DNA of 7,200 bases, taken from Actinomycetota bacterium (GTDB lineage Bacteria; Actinomycetota; Actinomycetes; Actinomycetales; Microbacteriaceae). Position numbers and translations under genes: made by a program. This document shows, one piece after another, positions 1 to 6,098 of the stretch. The stretch spans positions 1 through 7,200 of the forward strand of contig VGAV01000115.1 of assembly GCA_016870695.1 (NCBI GenBank). The letters run 5' to 3'. The notes below the pieces were generated by a model. The model did not search any database and was not told where the DNA came from. It saw only the letters and a program-made list of their open reading frames with translations. Numbering within the stretch: position 1 is the first letter of the stretch; every line of letters begins with the position of its first letter.

Positions 1-1065
1 ACCGGCGCGCTCCTGCTCACCGCGCTCACCGGTCTCGGCGTCGCGCGTCTGTGCGCCGGCGCACGGCGTCGCCCGGTCGCGCGGATCGGCTTGGCGCTCG
101 CCGTCGTCGGCTTCGGCGTCGCCGCGCTCGTCCCCGCGCTCATCCCGGCCGGCCTCCTCGTCGGCGGGGCAGGCGCGGGAGGGGCGGTCGCCGCGTCCGG
201 CGCCGCCCTCGCCGCGTTCCGCAACCCGGACCGCGTCGCCGGCCTGAACGGCCTGGCCAACCGCGCACTGATCACGGTGATCCTCGCGGTGGTGCCGCTC
301 ATCGGACTGGCGCCCCTCAACGTCTTCGGCACGCTCGCCCTGTGCAGCCTCGTCGCTCTGGTGCTGGTGGCCTGGCTGCCCGCCACGCCCGCGGCGACCG
401 TGCACGCGGCCGCCGCGGTCGGCGAGGCGGTGCCGATCGAGGTGCCGCCCACCGGCACGGTCCGCGCCGCCGCCGTCCCGTCCCGCACGGTGACCGTCGC
501 CGGCATGGTTCTGCTCGTCGTCTTCGCCCTGTGGGCGGTCAGCGAGGACTCGCTGTGGGCGATGGCCGGGGTCATGGGCGCCGACCAGGCGGCCCTCACG
601 CCCGAGGGGCTGGGCATCGCCCTCAGCGGGGCGACGGCCGGCGGTCTGATCGGGACCATCGCCCTCGTCGCGATCGGCGACCGTCTGGGCCGTGGCATCC
701 CTCTCCTCGTCCTGATGATCGCGGGAGGCGTCCTCAAGATCGCCCAGGGGTACATCACCGACCCGACCGTCTTCATCGTCGTGTTCATCGTCTGGAACAG
801 CATCTACGCCGTCGCATTCATGTACTTCGTCGCGACGGCCGCCGCGCTCGACGCCGACGGACGCTGGTCCGGGCCGCTGCTCGCCGTCTATCTCGTCGGC
901 TCCGCCCTCACCCCGGTCATCGGCGCCCAGCTCGTGGCCCTGCTCGGCTACGCCGGCTTCACCCTCGTCCTCGGGATCGCGAGCTTCGTCCTCGCCGTGC
1001 CCGCCACCATCGTGGGCCTGCTGTCCCGGCGGCTCGAGCGCGCGGCACGGGAGGTGTCGGCATGA
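1..1065 (+). CDS. MFS transporter, 5' end beyond window
   Basis: Integral membrane transporter of the major facilitator superfamily, probably the uptake (or export) step for the compound handled by the hydrolases downstream. The frame is open from base 1, so the start lies to the left. The visible 354 residues hold about 11 of the usual 12 membrane segments. Segments near residues 1-17, 31-47, 48-72, 88-107 and 109-126 complete the N-terminal half. A hydrophilic central loop at about 127-162 follows, then the C-terminal half from about 165 to 341. The loop motif GDRLGRG at 226-232 fits the second copy of the MFS motif A, between segments 8 and 9, and an Arg-rich loop at 22-28 sits where the first copy belongs. 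The gene ends in TGA overlapping the ATG of the amidohydrolase, which implies translational coupling. Substrate is unknown; the family call is firm, the link to uptake is inferred. Confidence 0.85.
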   Translation, partial: TGALLLTALTGLGVARLCAGARRRPVARIGLALAVVGFGVAALVPALIPAGLLVGGAGAGGAVAASGAALAAFRNPDRVAGLNGLANRALITVILAVVPLIGLAPLNVFGTLALCSLVALVLVAWLPATPAATVHAAAAVGEAVPIEVPPTGTVRAAAVPSRTVTVAGMVLLVVFALWAVSEDSLWAMAGVMGADQAALTPEGLGIALSGATAGGLIGTIALVAIGDRLGRGIPLLVLMIAGGVLKIAQGYITDPTVFIVVFIVWNSIYAVAFMYFVATAAALDADGRWSGPLLAVYLVGSALTPVIGAQLVALLGYAGFTLVLGIASFVLAVPATIVGLLSRRLERAAREVSA

Positions 1066-2681
1066 CCCGGGTGCTCTACCGCGGGGGCCGCGTCTTCACC
1101 GCCGACCCGCAGGATCCGTGGACCGACGCCGTCGCCGTCGAGGACGGCGTCGTGGTCGCGGTCGGCGCGACCGCGCGGGCGATGGATGCCGACCGGACCG
1201 TCGACCTGGCCGGGGGGCTCGCGCTGCCGGGGTTCACCGACGCGCACACCCACCTGCTGATGATGGGAGCGGCGCTCGGGCAGGTCCCGCTCACCGAGGC
1301 GCGCTCGCTCGAGGCCATCCAGGCGGCGCTCCGGGATGCGCGGGCGGCGGACCCCGACGCGACGGTCCTGCGCGGTCGCGGCTGGCTCTTCGACTCCGTC
1401 CCGGACCGGCGGCCCACGGCCGCCATGATCGACGCGGTGGTCGCCGACGTGCCGGTGTATCTGGATGCCAACGACTACCACTCCTGCTGGGTGAACAGCG
1501 CCGCGCTGGCCGAGCTCGGCATCACCCGCGACACCCCGGACCCCGCCGGGGGCGTGATCTCCCGCGACGCGGACGGCGAGCCGGACGGTCTGCTCATCGA
1601 GACCGCCGCCGTGCAGTACGCGTGGGCGCAGCGGGATGCCGCGATGACCGACGACGAGCGCGACGCGGCGGTCGACCGCGTCCTCGACGCCTACGGTCGC
1701 GCCGGGGTCACGGGGGTCGTCGACATGGCCTTCGACGAGCACGGTCTCGCCGCCTTCGACCGCGCGGCGGAGCGTCACGGCGGTCTGCCGCTGCACGTCG
1801 CCGCGCACTGGCTCCTCGAGAACACCGGCGACCGCGAGCGCAACCTCGCCCAGCTGGACCGCGTGGTCCAGCTCGCGCGTCGCCCCGCGCCGCAAGCCGT
1901 GCGCGTCGTCGGGATCAAGCTCATCATCGACGGGGTCATCGACGCGTGCACCGCCGCTATGGGCGCCCCCTACGCCGACGGCTCGAACGCCGAGCCCATC
2001 TGGCCGCTCGCCGATCTCGCCCCCGTCGTGGAGGCGGCCGACGCGGCAGGGCTGCAGATCGCGATGCACGCGATCGGGGACGCCGCCAGCGACAGCGCCC
2101 TCACGGCGATCGAGCAGGCGATCGCGGCCAACGGCGACATCGCCCGACGGCATCGGATCGAGCACCTGGAGTACGCGGCGCCCGGCACCGCCGAGCGCAT
2201 GGCGCGACTCGGGGTGACGGCATCCATGCAGCCGGTCCATGCCGACCCGGCGATCTTCGCCAACTGGGCGGCGATGCTGGGCGACGAGCGCGTGGAGCGG
2301 GCCTTCCCGTGGCCCGAGTACGAGGAGGCGGGGACGCTGCTGGCGTTCTCGACCGATGCTCCGACGGCGCCGTACGAGGCGCTGGCCAACATGTACGTCG
2401 CCACGACGCGCGCCTCCGCCCTGGACCGCTCCGTCCCCGCCGTGCACCCGCAGCACGCGCTGTCGCTCGCCGCCGCGCTGGGGCACGCGACGCGGGACGC
2501 CGCCGCATCGATCGGCGACGGGGAGTGGCGCGGCCGCATCGCCCCCGGGTTCGCGGCCGACATCGTCGTGCTCGACCGCGATCCGTCCTCGTCGGCCGAT
2601 CCGGCGTCGCTGCTGGCAACCAGCGTGGTGACCACGCTGGTGGGCGGGCGTCCGGTCTACGCGTCCGAGCCGGTGCGCTGA
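1062..2681 (+). CDS. Amidohydrolase family protein (YtcJ/NfdA-like, Amidohydro_3)
   Basis: Cytoplasmic metal-dependent hydrolase of 539 residues, the usual length of the YtcJ / N-substituted formamide deformylase branch. Metal-site motifs appear in the expected order: a small N-terminal beta domain, then GFTDAHTH with His62 and His64, Lys286 in IKLIIDG, His336 in AMHAIGD, His367 in HRIEHLE and Asp432 in FSTDAP. The C-terminus returns to the beta domain with GFAADIVVLDRDP (residues 496-508). The ATG overlaps the transporter stop (ATGA), and a strong GGGAGG ribosome site at 1049-1054 lies 7 nt upstream. The frame is open well upstream of 1062, but that part is a shadow of the transporter gene. 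Members cleave C-N bonds of amides, formamides and cyclic ureides. The exact substrate is not readable, though neighbours suggest an amide or ureido compound. Confidence 0.9.
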   Translation: MTRVLYRGGRVFTADPQDPWTDAVAVEDGVVVAVGATARAMDADRTVDLAGGLALPGFTDAHTHLLMMGAALGQVPLTEARSLEAIQAALRDARAADPDATVLRGRGWLFDSVPDRRPTAAMIDAVVADVPVYLDANDYHSCWVNSAALAELGITRDTPDPAGGVISRDADGEPDGLLIETAAVQYAWAQRDAAMTDDERDAAVDRVLDAYGRAGVTGVVDMAFDEHGLAAFDRAAERHGGLPLHVAAHWLLENTGDRERNLAQLDRVVQLARRPAPQAVRVVGIKLIIDGVIDACTAAMGAPYADGSNAEPIWPLADLAPVVEAADAAGLQIAMHAIGDAASDSALTAIEQAIAANGDIARRHRIEHLEYAAPGTAERMARLGVTASMQPVHADPAIFANWAAMLGDERVERAFPWPEYEEAGTLLAFSTDAPTAPYEALANMYVATTRASALDRSVPAVHPQHALSLAAALGHATRDAAASIGDGEWRGRIAPGFAADIVVLDRDPSSSADPASLLATSVVTTLVGGRPVYASEPVR

Positions 2682-2804
2682 CGCGCGCGCCCGGTTCGGG
2701 GCGCGTTCCTCCTCCCGGGGCGCTTCGGGGCGAAGGGCGCCCCGGACGGAGAATGACTCCCCGAACCGTCCCCCCACCGAACCGCTCCGAAGGAACATTG
2801 AGAC
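2682..2804 (+). promoter_or_regulatory. Intergenic gap inside the cluster with leader and RBS of the deiminase gene
   Basis: This 123-bp gap splits the cluster into two coupled gene pairs. Its first half carries a strong GC hairpin (listed separately). The GAAGGA at 2789-2794 is the likely ribosome binding site for the ATG at 2805, with 10 nt of spacing. I see no convincing -10 or -35 hexamers, so whether there is an internal promoter here or read-through from upstream remains undecided. Confidence 0.4.
2715..2745 (+). terminator. GC-rich hairpin, possible terminator or RNA-processing stem
   Basis: An 8-bp outer stem (CCGGGGCG at 2715-2722 with CGCCCCGG at 2738-2745) continues into a 5-bp inner stem (CTTCG at 2723-2727 with CGAAG at 2731-2735). 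The loop is GGG, with a GG bulge at 2736-2737. It lies 33 nt after the amidohydrolase stop. There is no T-run after it, so it is not a classical intrinsic terminator. In high-GC actinobacteria such stems may still terminate weakly or protect the upstream mRNA. The structure is seen directly; the role is inferred. Confidence 0.45.
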
Positions 2805-3839
2805 ATGACCTGGCGAATGCCGTCCGAGACGGCTCCCCATTCCCGCACGTGGATGGCCTTCCCCTGCGAGGGCCCCACCCTCGGCGAGACCGACGCGGAA
2901 CGCGAGGCCGGCTACGCCGCGTGGACCGCCGTCGCGCACGCGGTCGCGGAGTTCGAGCCCGTGACGATGGTGGTCGACCCGAGCGAGACCGCGCGCGCCC
3001 GGCGCATGCTCTCCGGGACGATCGAGGTCGTGGAGGCGCCCGTCGACGAGTTCTGGATGCGCGACGTCGGACCCACCTTCGTCCTCGACGCCGCGCGTCC
3101 GGGCGTCCTCGGTGCGGTCGACTGGACCTTCAACGGCTGGGGCGACCACGACTGGGCGCAGTGGGAGAAGTCGGCCGGACTCGGCCGCATCGTCGCCGAC
3201 CTCGCCGGCGCGGAGCTCGTGCCCTCCGACCTGGTGAACGAGGGAGGCGGCATCCATGTCGACGGGGAGGGCACGGTGCTGCTCACCGAGACCGTCCAGC
3301 TGGACCCGCGACGCAACCCCGGAGCGACCCGGGCGCACGTCGAGGCCGAGATGACGCGCACCATCGGAGCGACGCACGCCGTGTGGCTGCCCCGCGGGCT
3401 CACCCGGGACTACGGCGACTTCGGCACGAGCGGGCACGTCGACATCGTCGCCACGATCCCGTCGCCGGGGGTCGTCCTGCTCCACGACCAGCAGGACCCC
3501 GATCACCCCGACCACCTCGTCTCGCGCGAGCTCCGCACGTTCCTGGAAGGACAGGTGGATGCCGCCGGCCGACCGTTCCGCGTGCGGGACCTGACCGCGC
3601 CGGCCACGCTGCGCGACGCCGAGGGCGACGTCGACTGGAGCTACGTCAACCACCTCGTCGTCAACGGCGGCGTCGTCGCGTGCGGGTTCGGCGAGGAGGC
3701 CGCCGACCGGCGGGCGCGGGAGGTCCTCGCGGACGTCTACCCCGGGCGCCGGGTCGTGAGCGTCGACGCCCGTGAGCTGTTCGCCCGCGGCGGCGGCATC
3801 CATTGCATCACCCAGCAGCAGCCGGAGGTGGCCTCGTGA
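2805..3839 (+). CDS. Agmatine deiminase family protein (PPAD-type guanidine hydrolase)
   Basis: Cytoplasmic guanidino-group deiminase of 344 residues, close to the family's usual 340-380. Agmatine deiminases convert agmatine plus water to N-carbamoylputrescine and ammonia through a cysteine thiouronium intermediate. All catalytic positions known from the Enterococcus enzyme have counterparts: Asp87 in WMRDVGPTF, Glu146 in NEGGGIHVDG, His211 and Asp213 in TSGHVD, and Cys334 in GGGIHCITQQQP near the C-terminus. FNGWG at 109-113 replaces the FNAWGG of better-studied members, and the GLYFPWDKD-like stretch that follows in those enzymes is absent here (WAQWEKSAG instead), so the substrate pocket may differ. 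The ATG at 2805 follows GAAGGA. The stop overlaps the GTG of the amidase (GTGA). No carbamoylputrescine amidase of the usual nitrilase type is next to it; an amidase-signature enzyme occupies that place. Family is certain; agmatine as substrate is likely but unproven. Confidence 0.88.
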   Translation: MTWRMPSETAPHSRTWMAFPCEGPTLGETDAEREAGYAAWTAVAHAVAEFEPVTMVVDPSETARARRMLSGTIEVVEAPVDEFWMRDVGPTFVLDAARPGVLGAVDWTFNGWGDHDWAQWEKSAGLGRIVADLAGAELVPSDLVNEGGGIHVDGEGTVLLTETVQLDPRRNPGATRAHVEAEMTRTIGATHAVWLPRGLTRDYGDFGTSGHVDIVATIPSPGVVLLHDQQDPDHPDHLVSRELRTFLEGQVDAAGRPFRVRDLTAPATLRDAEGDVDWSYVNHLVVNGGVVACGFGEEAADRRAREVLADVYPGRRVVSVDARELFARGGGIHCITQQQPEVAS

Positions 3840-5539
3840 TCGATGTGGTCGAGGCATCCATCGCCGACCTCTCCGCCGCGCTCGCGGCCGGCCGGACCAC
3901 CGCTGTCGAGCTCGTCGAGGCGCACCTCGCCCGCATCGACGCGTACGACGGAGCCGATACGCAGACGCGGCTGAACTCCGTGGTCGTCCGCAACCCGGCG
4001 GCGCTCGCCGAGGCGGCCGCGTCGGACGCGCGCCGGGCCGCGGGGGAGGCACGGGGTCCGCTCGACGGCATCCCGTACACAGCCAAGGACAGCTACCTCG
4101 TCGAGGGGCTGACCGCCGCCGCCGGCAGTCCCGCCTTCGCCGACCTCGTCGCGCAGCGCGACGCCTTCACCATCGAACGGCTGCGCGCCGCCGGGGCGAT
4201 CTGCCTCGGCCTGACCAACATGCCGCCGATGGCGAACGGCGGCATGCAGCGCGGACTCTACGGGCGCGCCGAGAGCCCGTACAACGCGGACTACCTGACG
4301 TCCGCCTTCGCGTCGGGCTCGTCCAACGGCTCGGGGACGGCGACCGCGGCCTCGTTCGGCGTCTTCGGACTGGCGGAGGAGACGTGGTCCAGCGGACGCG
4401 CCCCCGCCTCGTGCAACGCCCTCTGCGCCTACACCCCCTCGCGCGGGGTCATCTCCGTTCGCGGGAACTGGCCCCTGGTCCCGACGATGGACGTCGTCGT
4501 GCCGCACACCCGCTCGATGGCGGACATGCTGGCCGTGCTCGACGTCATCGTCGCCGACGACCCCGACACCCGGGGCGACTTCTGGCGCGTGCAGCCGTGG
4601 ATCGCGATCCCGGAGGCCTCGACCGTGCGGCCGGAGTCGTTCGCCGCGCTGACCGCCTCGGCGTCGCTCGAGGGTGTGCGTCTCGGCATCCCGCGCATGT
4701 TCCTCGGGACCGACGACGAGGCCGGGACGGGCCCCGCCGGAGTGGGCGGGCCGACCGGTCGGCGCATCGAGCCGCGTCCCTCCGTGCTCGCGCTGTGGCG
4801 CAGCGCGCGCGAGGCGCTCGAGGCTGCGGGGGCGACGGTGGTCGAGACCGACTTCCCGCTCGTCAGCAACTACGAGGCCGACCGGCCGGGGGCCCCGACC
4901 ATCGCGACGCGCGGCCTCGTCAGCCCCGCCTTCCTGCGGCGCGAGATCGTCGACCTCTCCGCGTGGGCGTGGGACGACTTCCTGCGGGCCAACGGCGACC
5001 CGGCCGTCCCCGACCTCACGGGCGTCGATGGCGCGGCGATCTTCCCGCACCCGGCGGGGGCTCTGCCCGACCGCTACGACGGGTTCGACGACGACATCGC
5101 CGAGTACCCGGAGCACGTCCGGCGGCACCCGGTGGCCGCGATGACCGACATCCCGCACCTCGCGGACGGGCTCGCCGGACTCGAGGAGACCCGGCAACGG
5201 GACCTCGAGCAGTGGATGGACGCGCAGGGCCTGGATGCCGTCGTCTTCCCCGCCATGACCGACATCGGCCCCGCGGACGCCGACGTGAACCCGGCCTCCG
5301 CCGACATCGCCTGGCGGAACGGCGTCTGGGTCGCCACCGGCAACCTCGCCATCCGGCACTGCGGCGTCCCGACCGTCACCGTCCCGATGGGGACGCTGCC
5401 CGACATCGGCATGCCGGTCGGACTGACTTTCGCCGGTCGCGCCTACGACGACGCGCGGCTCCTCGCCCTCGCCGCGGCGTTCGAGGCGACGGGGACGCGG
5501 CGCACTCCTCCACCGCGGACGCCGCGCCTGCCCGGCTGA
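3836..5539 (+). CDS. Amidase-signature family hydrolase with non-canonical nucleophile motif
   Basis: Serine hydrolase of the amidase signature (AS) family, 567 residues, cytoplasmic, acting on an amide or carbamoyl-type C-N bond. The Ser-cisSer-Lys triad can be placed: Lys84 in GIPYTAKDS, cis-Ser162 in SGSSNGSG, nucleophile Ser186 in EETWSSGRAPAS. The 24-residue spacing from Ser162 to Ser186 equals that of FAAH and malonamidase E2. The usual GTDTGGS oxyanion segment reads AEETWSS here, and the GGSSGG segment has Asn164 in place of a glycine. SCNALCAYTPSRGVIS (192-207) and the C-terminal part (PTVTVPMG, PVGLTFAGRAYDDARLL) fit the fold. The GTG at 3836 is preferred because GGAGG at 3824-3828 lies 7 nt upstream and GTGA overlaps the deiminase stop; a TTG at 3803 is possible but lacks such a site. 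Residues 292-312 form a Gly/Pro-rich insertion. Possible role: hydrolysing the carbamoyl or amide product of the deiminase or amidohydrolase (inference). Confidence 0.85.
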   Translation: MIDVVEASIADLSAALAAGRTTAVELVEAHLARIDAYDGADTQTRLNSVVVRNPAALAEAAASDARRAAGEARGPLDGIPYTAKDSYLVEGLTAAAGSPAFADLVAQRDAFTIERLRAAGAICLGLTNMPPMANGGMQRGLYGRAESPYNADYLTSAFASGSSNGSGTATAASFGVFGLAEETWSSGRAPASCNALCAYTPSRGVISVRGNWPLVPTMDVVVPHTRSMADMLAVLDVIVADDPDTRGDFWRVQPWIAIPEASTVRPESFAALTASASLEGVRLGIPRMFLGTDDEAGTGPAGVGGPTGRRIEPRPSVLALWRSAREALEAAGATVVETDFPLVSNYEADRPGAPTIATRGLVSPAFLRREIVDLSAWAWDDFLRANGDPAVPDLTGVDGAAIFPHPAGALPDRYDGFDDDIAEYPEHVRRHPVAAMTDIPHLADGLAGLEETRQRDLEQWMDAQGLDAVVFPAMTDIGPADADVNPASADIAWRNGVWVATGNLAIRHCGVPTVTVPMGTLPDIGMPVGLTFAGRAYDDARLLALAAAFEATGTRRTPPPRTPRLPG

Positions 5540-5590
5540 GCGGCGGTCGGCGGGCTCCCCCTCTATCGAGCTGCGGGGTGGGGCGGTTCG

Positions 5591-5680
5591 TGTCCCACTT
5601 TGTGCAGCTGTGCGGGATGGTGTCCCATTTTGTGCGGCTGTGCCGGATGGTGTCCCACTTTGTGCGGCTGTGGGGGTGTG
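5591..5680 (+). repeat. 30-bp tandem repeat, two full copies and one partial
   Basis: Units run 5591-5620, 5621-5650 and 5651-5680. Each begins TGTCCCAyTTTGTGCrGCTG. Units 1 and 2 match at 27 of 30 positions (differences at unit positions 8, 16 and 24). Unit 3 matches unit 2 at 21 of its first 22 positions and then diverges. The AT-rich core (ACTTTGTG) stands out from the surrounding GC-rich DNA. The arrangement resembles REP or BIME-type intergenic elements: short, palindromic in pairs, and placed at gene 3' ends. There are no unique spacers, so it is not CRISPR. Confidence 0.85.
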
Positions 5681-5700
5681 ATCCTGCACAAAGTGGGACA
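5651..5700. repeat. Inverted repeat closing the tandem array (15-17 bp perfect arms)
   Basis: Positions 5686-5700 (GCACAAAGTGGGACA) are the exact reverse complement of 5651-5665, giving a 15-bp perfect stem with a 20-nt loop. The same right arm, extended to 5684, is the exact complement of 5591-5607 over 17 bp, so repeat 1 can also pair with it in a larger alternative stem. Repeat 2 pairs with one mismatch. The structure can form in RNA from either strand and lies between converging operons, so a bidirectional terminator or 3'-end stabiliser is a reasonable inference. No T-run follows in either direction. Confidence 0.75.
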
Positions 5701-5732
5701 TGTCGGCGCCGGCGCGTGCGGCACTGCGCAGA

Positions 5733-6098
5733 TCAGCTCTGGTGGGCGACCCGCCCGGCGCGCTCGGCGGCCGCGGCCTCCAGCAGGCGGATGCCGATCA
5801 CGCCCTCCGGCTCCCAGGGGGTCACGGCCTCGGTGCTCCATCGCGTCGCGTCGCGGTCGACGTCGGTGAGACCGTAGACGCGCGCCAGCTCGGTGGGGGA
5901 CGGGGTGAGGCGAGGCCGCAGCACCGTCAGCACGACGCGGTCGAGCAGGAGCACCTGCGCGGCAGCCCCGTCGTCGAGAGGCCGGACCTCGACCGGTGTC
6001 TCCGCCAGCTCCTCGGCCGTCAGAACGGTCGAGACGGCGCGGGCGAGCGCGTCGATGTCGAGCGGGTCGCGGGTGAAGGCGATGCTGCTACGGGGCAC
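5733..6098 (-). CDS. Uncharacterised 121-residue protein at the end of the type VII secretion operon
   Basis: I do not recognise this protein. The chosen start is the GTG at 6098-6096, with GAGGAG six nt upstream. It overlaps the eccC-like stop by 11 nt, so the two are translationally coupled. The frame is open much further upstream, but that part is a shadow of the eccC tail with Arg/Pro-rich composition. The 121 residues begin MPRSSIAFTRDPLDIDALAR and look soluble and acidic. A helical stretch (about 13-33) is followed by beta-like segments (35-40, 48-61), a short helix near 68-74, then WSTEAVTPWEPEGVIGIRLL and an Ala/Glu-rich C-terminal helix (103-115). No signal peptide, membrane segment, WXG motif or catalytic motif is visible. 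Position suggests a small accessory, chaperone-like or regulatory subunit of the secretion machine; this is inference only. Confidence 0.75.
   Translation of the reverse strand: MPRSSIAFTRDPLDIDALARAVSTVLTAEELAETPVEVRPLDDGAAAQVLLLDRVVLTVLRPRLTPSPTELARVYGLTDVDRDATRWSTEAVTPWEPEGVIGIRLLEAAAAERAGRVAHQS

Larger units (their letters stand above)
5540..5732. other. Intergenic region between convergent operons
   Basis: This 193-bp stretch separates the 3' end of the plus-strand amidase from the 3' end of the minus-strand secretion operon. It has no supportable gene. Short open frames cross it on both strands only because the 30-bp repeat period is divisible by three. Its main content is the repeat cluster and hairpin at 5591-5700. 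The flanks (5540-5590 and 5701-5732) show nothing recognisable. Being between two 3' ends, it probably holds transcription end signals for both operons, although no hairpin followed by a T-run is visible. Confidence 0.6.

Noticed and set aside
51..1061. Upstream extension of the amidohydrolase frame
   Set aside because: This part overlaps the membrane transporter in another frame and is Arg-rich; the ATG at 1062 has a good ribosome site and begins the recognisable beta domain.
1118..3775. Long plus-strand open frame (885 codons) across the amidohydrolase and deiminase
   Set aside because: Arg-rich composition, out of frame with both recognised enzymes and crossing the intergenic hairpin; a shadow.
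3803..3835. TTG start for the amidase 11 codons upstream
   Set aside because: It lies inside the catalytic-cysteine region of the deiminase gene and lacks a ribosome site, while the GTG at 3836 has GGAGG 7 nt upstream.
948..4052. Very long minus-strand open frame (about 1034 codons)
   Set aside because: It lies antisense to three well-supported genes, has Arg/Gly/Val-rich low-information sequence with no motifs, and is a GC-driven shadow frame.
5591..5700. CRISPR array
   Set aside because: Repeats are directly adjacent with no unique spacers, and the last copy is inverted; no cas genes are present.
5591..5700. Insertion-sequence remnant or attachment site
   Set aside because: No transposase or integrase fragment is seen and the copies are too short and too tightly tandem for insertion-sequence ends; a REP-like element fits better.
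3737..5701. Long minus-strand frame opposite the amidase, starting in the repeat cluster
   Set aside because: Antisense shadow of the amidase; its N-terminal repeats are the 30-bp intergenic repeat read in frame.
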